A stretch of 7,381 bases of DNA from an uncultured Collinsella sp. (GTDB lineage: Bacteria; Actinomycetota; Coriobacteriia; Coriobacteriales; Coriobacteriaceae): contig USNA01000043.1 in assembly GCA_900555955.1 (NCBI GenBank), positions 1 to 7,381 on the forward strand. The letters are read 5' to 3'. Shown piece after piece: positions 1-6,061 of this stretch. The position numbers were made by a program, and so were the translations under genes. The notes beneath the pieces were generated by a model. That model saw only the letters and a program-made list of their open reading frames with translations, did no database searches and was not told the DNA's origin. The stretch's first letter is position 1; every line of letters begins with the position of its first letter.

Positions 1-2
1 AC

Positions 3-368
3 GTGGCCAGCCAGCACTTCCCCGCCGCCGTGGTCGCCGACCTGGTGCTCAAGCGCGCCCGTGCCGTCTCTAACTGGGATATCGCCGGCAAGCGCCAGCT
101 CAACTCTACGAGCGACACCAACCGTTACTACATCATGCGCAACCGCGGCTTCCTCGCTCGCTATATGCAGATCTACGGTGACTACCACCCCATGCTGTTC
201 CGCCTGGGCAATGCCGCGACCTTCTGCAAGGAATTCATTCGCCTGGCCGCGGTCGACAAGTGCTTTAAGACCGGCATTCCGGCGCTGCGCCGAGGCATGA
301 AGGACGCCCGCAAGATCATCAAGGACCCCAACTGGAAGCCCATGCCGCCCCTGAAGGACGCAGAGTAG
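3..368 (+). CDS. Family 2 glycosyltransferase, C-terminal fragment (5' end outside window)
   Basis: The reading frame is open from the left edge and ends with TAG at 366-368, leaving about 121 residues. The first codon seen is GTG, but no start is claimed because the family is normally about 300 residues and the catalytic GT-A domain is missing. What remains resembles the tail of rhamnosyltransferase-like GT2 enzymes. A Trp-Asp-Ile segment is followed by an R-Y-Y-x-x-R-N-R motif (about residues 41-48), then a basic, partly amphipathic helical tail with a G-I-P-A-L-R-R-G-M-K-D-A stretch near residue 95. Such enzymes transfer sugars from nucleotide-sugar donors during cell-envelope polysaccharide synthesis at the cytoplasmic membrane face. 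The gene converges on the next one with only 9 bp between stop codons and no obvious terminator. Family assignment is by motif only; donor and acceptor cannot be inferred. Confidence 0.6.
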   Translation: MASQHFPAAVVADLVLKRARAVSNWDIAGKRQLNSTSDTNRYYIMRNRGFLARYMQIYGDYHPMLFRLGNAATFCKEFIRLAAVDKCFKTGIPALRRGMKDARKIIKDPNWKPMPPLKDAE

Positions 369-377
369 CGGGCACCC

Positions 378-2174
378 CTACAGCCGCTGGCACACCGCTG
401 CCACATGCTGTCCGTCAAACCCGAACCCCCAGCGCATGCGGCCCACACCGGGTCGCGGTACGCGAATCTTGTCGACACCGTCGCGCTCTATGTCGAGTAG
501 CGCCTGAACGGCCAGCAGCTCCAGGCCGAGCGCGTCCACGCCGGGGTCATACATCAAGTTGATCGTTATCAGCGGGCGCTCGTCGAGCATGCCGATCGTG
601 TCTGCCACGTCAAGCACAGCGCCCGTAGGGAAAACCTGGATGTCCCAGCGATCCGAGCCACGCTTTCGCCTCGAGGCAGGATTGGCATAGCCCGGCAATC
701 CAAAGCAGAGCCCCTGCAAGAGCAGGTGATATGGCAACGGCGCATCTGGGTCGGTCGCACCGATTCCCGCATCTCCCAGGATGCGGTCTAGCGCCTGTCT
801 CACCGCATCCTCGTCCCCACGGCATAACCCGTCACGAAACGCATCGACGTCTCGAACGTCCTCGGCAGCACGCTCAAACCAATCAATAATCACCAGACGA
901 AAGGCCTGGCGAAGCTCGTTATTGGGCAACCGCAGAGCACGGAGACGACCACCATGCTCCGGCTCCTCAATCAAATCCGTCGTCAGGAAACCGGACAGAT
1001 ACAGCGCCGTCCACAGGCCATCATCAAACGAGGTCTCTGGCCCCGCAGCGCCCAAACAAAGCGGGACCTCAATGCATCCATGGGCCTCGAGCAAATTGAA
1101 CAGAGCCGAAAGGCGGTCAAGATTCCACCCGGCAACTACCCTACTCAGGCAATCGGCATACCCATACAGATCGGCTCGCACAGGCGCCGTGCAGCCTCGG
1201 TCCAGAAAACCGATCACACGCGCCGGACTCGAGCAATAGGTCCTGCCAAACCGATATCCCTCGAGCCATTCACGCGCCTAGTCCAGGTATTCCTCGCGTC
1301 CAGCATGATTCAGCAGAGCCTCGACCTCGGCATCCGAAAAGCCGAACCAACGGTCGCACCACGTCGAAAGGGGCGTCGAAAGACGATACGAGCAGCTGCG
1401 CGAAGAAAGCGCCTCCTCGGCAGGACCGGGACGCTCCCCCATCAGACACGTCAACCGTAGCGAATGGCCCGCGGTGGCAATGGCGTCGAACAGCACGCGA
1501 TCGAGCAGCTCCGCCGGACCGGCGCCGGAAGCGTCCCTCGCGCTCACACTGGGCGACCACGCCGCGTCGTACCCATCAACGAGCAATACAACCTGCTCAT
1601 CGCAGGCCATCTCCAGCAGCTCAATGAGTACACCGAGCACCGAGTCAACCTCGTCCGCGCTCGCCACGCCACGCGCAACGCGTTCGATGTGACGTACCTT
1701 GTCTCGAGCTAAATCCGGAGCTTCCAAGAGCGCCAACAGACGAGCGCATTCGCCCGAAAGAGCATCGCACACGACGTCGGCAACAGCGGCGCCACGCCTC
1801 GCAGCACCAGAAAAGTCCAGCGATATCACCGGATAGCAGGCGTACTCGTCCCGATAGCGCCCGCCGTCCGCATCCCAAATCTGGGTTTCGGCAAACGAGA
1901 TCCGACCGGCGCGACCAACTGCGGGACGCTCCAGAAAAGCCCTGAGCATCGACAAGTTCATGCTCTTGCCAAAACCCTCAGGTCGACAGCACACCACAAC
2001 GGACGCGTTGCAATCCAGCACATCGGCAATAAACATAGTCTTGTCGACCAGTGTGCAGCGACCAAGAGCCTCCACATAGTCGTGCATGCCAATAGGCAAA
2101 ACCACATCGTCGGCACAGCCAATCAGACGCACACCAAAGTCGTCAGCACAACCATTATTTGCCTGTTCAGACAC
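378..2174 (-). pseudogene. AAA-ATPase-like / DUF1703 (PD-(D/E)XK) protein, interrupted by an in-frame amber codon
   Basis: Two minus-strand open frames, 1278-2177 and 378-1217, lie in the same frame and are separated only by TAG at 1278-1280. Reading through gives one protein of about 600 codons, the usual family size. The N-terminal half shows the AAA-ATPase-like hallmarks (numbering from the TTG at 2177): L-P-I-G-M-H-D-Y near 27-34, V-D-K-T-M-F-I at 44-50, a family-type P-loop R-P-E-G-F-G-K-S at 65-72, and a Walker B-like strand at 197-204. The codons after the TAG read A-R-E-W-L-E-G-Y-R-F-G, matching the conserved family linker, so the sequence beyond the stop is true continuation. The C-terminal half is the DUF1703/PDDEXK_9 domain, with D-R-W-D-I (Asp at 512). 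The Walker B position usually Glu is Gly202 (D-G-Y-D), and the E-x-K pair is Asn540/Met542. GTG at 2174 is the preferred start because a G-rich ribosome site (2181-2187) lies 6 nt upstream; TTG at 2177 is closer. Functions of this family are poorly known. A sequencing error at the TAG cannot be excluded. Confidence 0.8.
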
Positions 2175-2282
2175 CAAAAGTCCCCCCGAAATCGCAGTAT
2201 GATGCCAATTGTAATGACCGCCACAAGCTTATTGATGTAGGCACATAAACATATCGGGCAACGGTAGCAACATGGGGCGTGA

Positions 2283-2290
2283 GGGGGGGG
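2283..2290. repeat. Homopolymeric G8 tract in the spacer upstream of the broken ATPase gene
   Basis: Eight consecutive G on the plus strand sit about 110 bp upstream of the ATPase pseudogene start and just beyond the terminator of the next gene. The rest of the 2178-2378 spacer shows no ORF with family features. I could not place the tract inside a convincing -35/-10 pair, so a phase-variation role is only a possibility. Confidence 0.5.
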
Positions 2291-2307
2291 CACAACTAAT
2301 CGTTGCA

Positions 2308-2343
2308 CAACAAAACAGGGCCCGATGCATTCGCACCGGGCCC
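2308..2343 (-). terminator. Rho-independent terminator of the lysozyme-like surface protein gene
   Basis: GGGCCCG (2318-2324) pairs with CGGGCCC (2337-2343). Inside it, TGC (2326-2328) pairs with GCA (2333-2335) around a 4-nt loop. Between the two blocks, positions 2325 and 2336 give a G-U pair only in minus-strand RNA, but an A-C mismatch in plus-strand RNA. The U-rich run after the stem (TGTTTTGTTG read on minus, 2317-2308) also lies on the minus-strand side. Both points assign it to transcription leftward from the gene ending at 2379, whose stop is about 35 bp upstream of the hairpin. Confidence 0.85.
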
Positions 2344-2378
2344 CGTCCCGACTCTTTAGTTATCAGACAACCGAGAGG

Positions 2379-4016
2379 CTACTCCTCAGAACCGTCCTCA
2401 CCAGCAGTCTTATTCTGCTGATCGAGCTTATGCTTGCCACTCACGATGGACGTGGCACCAAGCGTAGCCAAACTTGCACTGGCAAGGCTCGCCATAACGA
2501 TAAGGTCGCCCGTTTTGGGCATGTTGCCGCCCGAAGTCTTAGTGGTGGCAGTCGTCGTGCTGCCCTTGTCACCGGCCTTCTGAGCATCGGCGTCGGACTG
2601 ATTCGCACCCGCACCGGCAGAAGCATCAGAAGTGCCATCGGCATTGGAGCCGGAGCCCTGGTCGGACGCTCCCTCATCAGAAGGAGACCCGTCGTTAACG
2701 CCCGCCATCAAAGACCACCCCAGCATGGAGCCAAGCTGCTCGCCGGTAGAAGGCTTATTTTCCGACGAGGAATCGCCGGCATTGGAGCCCTCACACGAAC
2801 CACCCTCGGTAGCATCGGCGCCAGAACCGTTAGAGGACCCAGCACCGGCAGAGGAATCGCCAGCGCCGCTAGAAGCGTCCGCATCGGTAGAGCCAGAAGT
2901 CGCGCCGCCCTCAGCGCCGCCGGTGTCAGAAGTCGACGAATCACCAGAGGCATCACCGGAAGCAGTGCCACCAGACGCAGCCCCGCCATTACCGGCATCA
3001 TTGCTGCCCACATCAGTAGAGGGCGCATCCGTATCGTTATCGTCGCCCGCACCGTCATCGGTACCAGGCGTCGGTGCGGCGGGAGCAGCAGGCGCCATGC
3101 TCGGACCAGGCGCCGGCGTGGGCTCGGGCTGCACGGGCTCCACAGGCGTTGCCGCGGAAGCCTCGTCCTCGGCGATATAGACGAGGCAATCCTTGAGCTC
3201 ATTGCGGTAGCGGTTCTTCCAGCCCTCGTGGTACTGGGGCTGGCTTGCATACTTGGTCGCCACATTATTGACCACGCTGTTGGAAAGCGCCGTCACAAAC
3301 TCGCGGTCCGTCATGCTGTTGGAAAGGTTTGCCCAGCGGAAAAAGTCCTGGCAGCCACCGGTGCCGCACATATTGGTGATACTCCACACCATACCCTTGA
3401 CGCAGTCGGCACGGCCGGAAATGTCAATACCAAGGGCGCTCTTGAGCCACGCCTCGGTCACCGCATAGTACGAGTTATACGCATACGCATCCTGTAGAGC
3501 CGAAAACTCAGCAGGGTCGGCGTTATAAGCACCCTGGAAGGCCTCCTGCGCAATACGGCCCAGCTCGGTGAGCTGGCCGTTCGCATACATGGGGTTGTTC
3601 ACGTTGGAAATCTCGCTGCCGCGATCGATCGCAGCCTTAAGCATGCCGTACTTAACAGAATCGTAGTTGTAGACCTGCTTCATAAACGGAACGAGCGACC
3701 AACGACGGTCGAACTGGTAATAACCAAGCGCGTTGTAGCCGTCGCCATACGAAAAGCCCTGGTTATAGTTGCCGTGGCTCTCATATTTGGTGAAGTACTT
3801 CATCTCGGCGGTCACGTTGACAAACGAAACACCCTGAACCGACCTCAGCACGCCCGAGAAGGACTGCTGGGTGTAAAGGCCCTTATCGATATCGGTGGCA
3901 TCCGAGGCAACACCCGGCGTGGGCTCCTCGGCAACAGCAGTCACAGGCGCGGCAACGGCGCCAAACGAAAGCGCCAGCGTCAGGCCCGCGACAATCGCGG
4001 AATGCTTGGGCTGCAT
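2379..4016 (-). CDS. Secreted lysozyme-like protein with low-complexity stalk and MPKTG cell-wall sorting signal
   Basis: A 545-residue protein. An N-terminal signal peptide (basic M-Q-P-K-H, hydrophobic core to about residue 24) has a likely A-V-A cleavage site after residue 29. Residues about 60-283 form a globular domain with K-Y-E-S-H-G-N-Y at 77-84 and Y-N-A-L-G-Y-Y-Q-F-D at 94-103. This Glu plus G-x-Y-Q-F pattern resembles lysozyme-fold, VgrG3-C-terminal-like hydrolase domains; Glu79 would be the catalytic candidate (inference). Cys205, 217, 222 and 277 may form disulfides outside the cell. Residues 284-318 are Pro/Ala-rich and 319-498 are Gly/Ser/Ala/Asp/Thr-rich, a typical wall-spanning stalk. 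The C-terminus carries M-P-K-T-G (499-503), a hydrophobic segment of about 23 residues, then K-H-K and a tail, as in sortase substrates. ATG at 4016 is supported by GGAGG at 4022-4026, 5 nt upstream. The gene stands alone, with its own promoter candidate and terminator. Likely a cell-wall-attached peptidoglycan-active enzyme or adhesin; catalytic activity is unproven. Confidence 0.75.
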   Translation of the reverse strand: MQPKHSAIVAGLTLALSFGAVAAPVTAVAEEPTPGVASDATDIDKGLYTQQSFSGVLRSVQGVSFVNVTAEMKYFTKYESHGNYNQGFSYGDGYNALGYYQFDRRWSLVPFMKQVYNYDSVKYGMLKAAIDRGSEISNVNNPMYANGQLTELGRIAQEAFQGAYNADPAEFSALQDAYAYNSYYAVTEAWLKSALGIDISGRADCVKGMVWSITNMCGTGGCQDFFRWANLSNSMTDREFVTALSNSVVNNVATKYASQPQYHEGWKNRYRNELKDCLVYIAEDEASAATPVEPVQPEPTPAPGPSMAPAAPAAPTPGTDDGAGDDNDTDAPSTDVGSNDAGNGGAASGGTASGDASGDSSTSDTGGAEGGATSGSTDADASSGAGDSSAGAGSSNGSGADATEGGSCEGSNAGDSSSENKPSTGEQLGSMLGWSLMAGVNDGSPSDEGASDQGSGSNADGTSDASAGAGANQSDADAQKAGDKGSTTTATTKTSGGNMPKTGDLIVMASLASASLATLGATSIVSGKHKLDQQNKTAGEDGSEE

Positions 4017-4069
4017 AAAATCCTCCCTGCATTGGTGTAGTTAAAGTTCAGTTTGCAAAGATAAAAATA

Positions 4070-4098
4070 AGTATTGCAGCTCGCCCGTTGTTACACAA
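4070..4098 (-). promoter_or_regulatory. Candidate promoter of the lysozyme-like surface protein gene
   Basis: On the minus strand, TTGTGT (4098-4093) and AATACT (4075-4070) are separated by 17 nt, close to the sigma-70-type consensus. An AT-rich segment follows, and the ATG at 4016 lies about 54 nt beyond the -10 box. The -35 box lies within an inverted repeat. Identified by eye. Confidence 0.45.
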
Positions 4099-4125
4099 CA
4101 ACCCCTCGGTAAACGGCAACAACCC
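4087..4125. promoter_or_regulatory. Possible operator: inverted repeat plus 21-bp-phased direct repeats at the -35 region
   Basis: GTTGTT-ACAC-AACAAC is a perfect 6-bp-arm inverted repeat at 4087-4102 covering the -35 box of the promoter for the 4016 gene. CAACAACCC occurs at 4096-4104 and again at 4117-4125, start to start 21 bp, about two helical turns, on the upstream side. This arrangement is common for dimeric regulators, but no regulator is identified. Confidence 0.35.
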
Positions 4126-4129
4126 TCCG

Positions 4130-4165
4130 CGAAATCTTAAGGAATTACGAAATCTTAAGGAATTA
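4130..4165. repeat. Perfect tandem duplication of 18 bp spanning the HEPN gene stop codon
   Basis: CGAAATCTTAAGGAATTA occurs twice in a row at 4130-4147 and 4148-4165 with no mismatch. The stop codon of the HEPN-like gene (TAA, 4165-4163 on minus) lies in the right copy. As 18 is a multiple of three, the left copy repeats the stop in the same frame. The protein itself is not altered. No terminator hairpin with a U-tract was found in this interval. Confidence 0.9.
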
Positions 4166-4582
4166 AACAAACTGGTCGTCGGGCGCCAACAGAAGCTCGC
4201 CGTAACGCTCCATCAACCCGTCCCTCAACTGGCAGAAAGCAGGGATATAGACGTTCAAGATGCGCCGAATCAAATCTTGAGCGAGCTTGTTGTCATAGAT
4301 ATGGACGTTCGTATTGCGATCTCTGAGCATATCTAGCCAGGCCGCCTCATCAATAAAGTCGTAGAATCGGTAGGACTCCTTCAAGATGGCACGAGGAGAC
4401 CCCGACGCGGCAAGCGTGGCGCCCTCATACTCGAGCAGACGCTTAAGGAGCGTAATTGAGAGACCGAAAACCTGCTCATAGATATATGTACATCCGGAGA
4501 CAACATAGTCGTTATCGAAATCTTGGAATCGAGCTGTCTCTAGCAGTGCCAGACGCGAATCAAAGGCTTCGTACGACTTCAC
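4163..4582 (-). CDS. HI0074-type nucleotidyltransferase substrate-binding protein (HEPN fold), apparently orphan
   Basis: A 139-residue protein, the usual family length and mostly helical in character. The C-terminal half reads W-L-D-M-L-R-D-R-N-T-N-V-H-I-Y-D at 82-97. It contains R89-x4-H94-x-Y96, the R-x4-6-H-x-Y motif of HEPN proteins. In known MNT/HEPN pairs, the R and H belong to an RNase site and the Tyr is modified by the MNT nucleotidyltransferase antitoxin. S-P-R-A-I-L-K-E-S at 62-70 and Y-I-P-A-F at 112-116 also fit the HI0074 group. The usual MNT gene is absent on both sides: upstream is an Rrf2 regulator gene ending 12 bp away, downstream a non-coding stretch. The start is GTG at 4582, with AGGGG about 9 nt upstream overlapping the previous stop region, so co-transcription with the regulator is likely. 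GC is about 50% on counted lines, below the flanking suf genes, suggesting acquisition. Toxin activity is inference only. Confidence 0.75.
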   Translation of the reverse strand: MKSYEAFDSRLALLETARFQDFDNDYVVSGCTYIYEQVFGLSITLLKRLLEYEGATLAASGSPRAILKESYRFYDFIDEAAWLDMLRDRNTNVHIYDNKLAQDLIRRILNVYIPAFCQLRDGLMERYGELLLAPDDQFV

Positions 4583-4594
4583 GAAAGCCAGCCC

Positions 4595-5026
4595 CTACAG
4601 CTTAATATCGAAGTTGATCTCGGGGACGGCGGCTAGGTCGGCCAACGTCACACCGTCGACGTACTTTTCGATTACGTCGTCCAGACCGCGCCAGAACTTG
4701 ACGGTCGAGCAAAGATCGCTGCGAGTGCAGCTGTTGTCGATGCCATCGCACGCCACCGGAGCCGTGCTGCCCTCGACGGCACGCAAGATGTCGCCGGCAC
4801 GCACCTCGGCGGGGTCCTTGGCCATCATGTAGCCGCCACCCTTGCCGCGCACGCTCTTAAGCAGGCCCGCCTTCATGAGCGGACGGACCAGCTGCTCCAA
4901 ATACTTTTGCGAGATATGCTCACGGTCGGCGACCTCGCGCAGGGCGATTTTGCCCTCGACGTCACCAAGCGCTGCGATATAGATCATCAGCCGGAGGGCA
5001 TAGCGGCCCTTAGAAGAAATGAGCAT
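4595..5026 (-). CDS. Rrf2 family transcriptional regulator (IscR/SufR-like)
   Basis: A 143-residue protein starting M-L-I-S-S-K-G-R-Y-A-L-R, a textbook Rrf2 N-terminus. A winged helix-turn-helix spans about residues 1-75, with I-S-Q-K-Y-L-E-Q-L at 38-46 as the recognition region and S-V-R-G-K-G-G-G-Y at 58-66 as the wing. Cys93, Cys100 and Cys106 give C-x6-C-x5-C, the Fe-S ligand cluster typical of IscR-like sensors. The position of the E. coli IscR His ligand (three after the last Cys) is Val109 here. ATG at 5026 is chosen over a TTG at 5077 because the family begins at this Met and an AGAGGG ribosome site lies about 5 nt upstream. The gene is divergent from sufC, so its probable role is control of the suf operon and itself in response to Fe-S status; this is inference from family and position. 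It is followed after 12 bp by the HEPN-like gene. Confidence 0.9.
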   Translation of the reverse strand: MLISSKGRYALRLMIYIAALGDVEGKIALREVADREHISQKYLEQLVRPLMKAGLLKSVRGKGGGYMMAKDPAEVRAGDILRAVEGSTAPVACDGIDNSCTRSDLCSTVKFWRGLDDVIEKYVDGVTLADLAAVPEINFDIKL

Positions 5027-5047
5027 ACCTACCCTCTCATCGTTGCC

Positions 5048-5075
5048 GGGACAAAATACCAGGCCTATTTGTCCC
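5048..5075. promoter_or_regulatory. Inverted repeat in the regulator's leader, candidate operator (or RNA hairpin)
   Basis: GGGACAAA (5048-5055) and TTTGTCCC (5068-5075) are perfect 8-bp arms around a 12-bp centre containing AGGCCT. The repeat lies 22 bp upstream of the regulator ATG, downstream of its candidate promoter. It could bind the Rrf2 dimer as an autoregulatory site or form a leader RNA hairpin. It lacks a following U-tract, so it is not an intrinsic terminator. Confidence 0.55.
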
Positions 5076-5106
5076 AAATCTTATGCACGCGGGGCAAACA
5101 AACCTG

Positions 5107-5135
5107 ATTATTATGTCCCACATCTAAAAAGTCGA
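5107..5135 (-). promoter_or_regulatory. Candidate promoter of the Rrf2 regulator-HEPN gene pair
   Basis: On the minus strand, TCGACT (5135-5130) and AATAAT (5112-5107; 5 of 6 consensus bases) are separated by 17 nt. Transcription would begin near 5100, giving a leader of about 75 nt that contains the 5048-5075 inverted repeat. Confidence 0.5.
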
Positions 5136-5140
5136 GTGGA

Positions 5141-5164
5141 TTAGTCGGGTTTTCCCTTGACTAA
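5141..5164. promoter_or_regulatory. Inverted repeat overlapping the suf -35 box, candidate Rrf2 operator
   Basis: TTAGTC (5141-5146) and GACTAA (5159-5164) are perfect arms around 12 bp, with GGG-TTTT-CCC inside the centre. The right arm covers TTGACT, the best -35 box for sufC, and the left arm lies 5 bp beyond the regulator's -35 box. The half-sites contain AGTC/GACT, also present in E. coli IscR type 1 sites, but the order and spacing differ, so identity of the binding protein is inferred from position. Confidence 0.5.
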
Positions 5165-5184
5165 CGCCGAACCCATAGTAACTT
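5157..5184 (+). promoter_or_regulatory. Candidate suf operon promoter
   Basis: TTGACT (5157-5162) matches the -35 consensus at 5 of 6 bases. The best-placed -10 is TAACTT (5179-5184) after 16 nt, which is weak, consistent with a regulated promoter. A leader of about 55-60 nt would precede the sufC ATG. Confidence 0.4.
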
Positions 5185-5248
5185 TATTCCGAGAAGATTC
5201 CTAGGGTTTCGTACACCTATGAGTACACCATATACAGAGAGGGACAGC

Positions 5249-6049
5249 ATGAGCGCAAATCCGCTGCTTTCCATCGAAGGTCTGACCGCCTCCGTGGACG
5301 AGAAGACCATCCTCCACAACGTCAACCTCAACGTCGCCGCCGGCGAGACCCACGTGCTGATGGGACCCAACGGCGCCGGCAAGTCCACCCTCGGCCACCT
5401 GGTCATGGGCGACCCCGTCTACACCGTGCAGGACGGCCGCATCGTCTTTGACGGCCAGGACATCACCGAGCTCACCACCGACAAACGCTCGCGCGCCGGC
5501 CTGTTCCTGAGCTTCCAGGCCCCGGTCGAGATCCCGGGCGTGCCGCTGTCGAGCTTTTTGCGCGCCAGCATCGCCGGCCGCCCCGGCCTGGAGATGAAGG
5601 GCAAGGAGTTCCGCCGTCGCGTCAAGGAGCTCGCGGCCGAGCTCAACATGGATACCGCCTACCTCAACCGCGAGCTGGGCGTGGGCTTCTCGGGCGGCGA
5701 GAAAAAGAAGGTCGAGATGCTCCAGCTTCTGCTGCTGCAGCCCAAGCTCGCCATCCTGGACGAAACTGACTCGGGCCTGGACGTCGACGCCCTGTCCACC
5801 GTCAGCCATGGCATGGATGCCTACCGCAAGAGCTGCGACGGCTCCATGCTCATCATCACGCACAACACGCGCATCCTGGAGCACCTGGATGTCGACCGCG
5901 TCCACGTTATGGTCAAGGGCCATATCGTGCGCGAGGACGACGCCTCGCTGATCCCTTGGATCGACAAGAACGGTTTTGAGACCTTCGAGCGCGAGGCCGC
6001 CGAGCAGCGCGCCCAGGCCGAGGCCGCCGCTGCCGAGCAGCAGGCGTAA
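5249..6049 (+). CDS. sufC: Fe-S cluster assembly ATPase SufC
   Basis: A 266-residue ABC-type ATPase that powers the SufBC(D) scaffold complex in Fe-S cluster assembly in the cytoplasm. All ATPase elements are visible: Walker A G-P-N-G-A-G-K-S-T at 39-47, Q-loop Gln90 in L-S-F-Q-A-P-V-E-I-P-G (a SufC-specific stretch), signature F-S-G-G-E-K-K-K at 147-154, Walker B L-A-I-L-D-E at 167-172 followed by T-D-S-G-L-D-V-D-A-L, and the switch His205 in I-T-H-N. The G-F-S-G-G-E-K-K and E-T-D-S-G-L-D wording is typical of SufC rather than of transporters, and no membrane subunit is nearby. The C-terminus has an extra Ala/Glu/Gln-rich helical tail of about 20 residues. ATG at 5249 is preferred because GAGAGGG lies 5 nt upstream; an in-frame ATG at 5219 would add 10 residues but has a poor ribosome site. 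sufB follows after 12 bp. Confidence 0.97.
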   Translation: MSANPLLSIEGLTASVDEKTILHNVNLNVAAGETHVLMGPNGAGKSTLGHLVMGDPVYTVQDGRIVFDGQDITELTTDKRSRAGLFLSFQAPVEIPGVPLSSFLRASIAGRPGLEMKGKEFRRRVKELAAELNMDTAYLNRELGVGFSGGEKKKVEMLQLLLLQPKLAILDETDSGLDVDALSTVSHGMDAYRKSCDGSMLIITHNTRILEHLDVDRVHVMVKGHIVREDDASLIPWIDKNGFETFEREAAEQRAQAEAAAAEQQA

Positions 6050-6061
6050 AGGGGCGACGCA

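Noticed and set aside
781..1712. Several plus-strand open frames opposite the ATPase/nuclease gene
   Set aside because: Arg/Ser-rich shadows without recognisable motifs, while the minus strand carries family motifs throughout, including across the amber codon.
2325..3497. A 390-codon plus-strand open frame (and a 182-codon frame at 2632-3180) opposite the surface protein gene
   Set aside because: Arg/Ile/Gly-rich or Pro/Ser/Glu-rich translations mirror the low-complexity stalk on the other strand; they overlap the intrinsic terminator or lack plausible signals.
4020..4162. Search for an MNT nucleotidyltransferase or a terminator next to the HEPN gene
   Set aside because: No frame with a G-S-x-A-R-G-x-x-x-x-x-S-D-x-D type motif and no hairpin followed by a U-tract could be found here.
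5027..5077. TTG start at 5077 extending the Rrf2 protein by 17 residues
   Set aside because: The extension runs across an inverted repeat, is not family-like, and the ATG at 5026 has a good ribosome site and the canonical N-terminus.
5211..5229. Direct repeat GTACACC at 5211-5217 and 5223-5229 in the sufC leader
   Set aside because: Only 7 bp, two copies, with no clear relation to promoter or ribosome site; easily due to chance.
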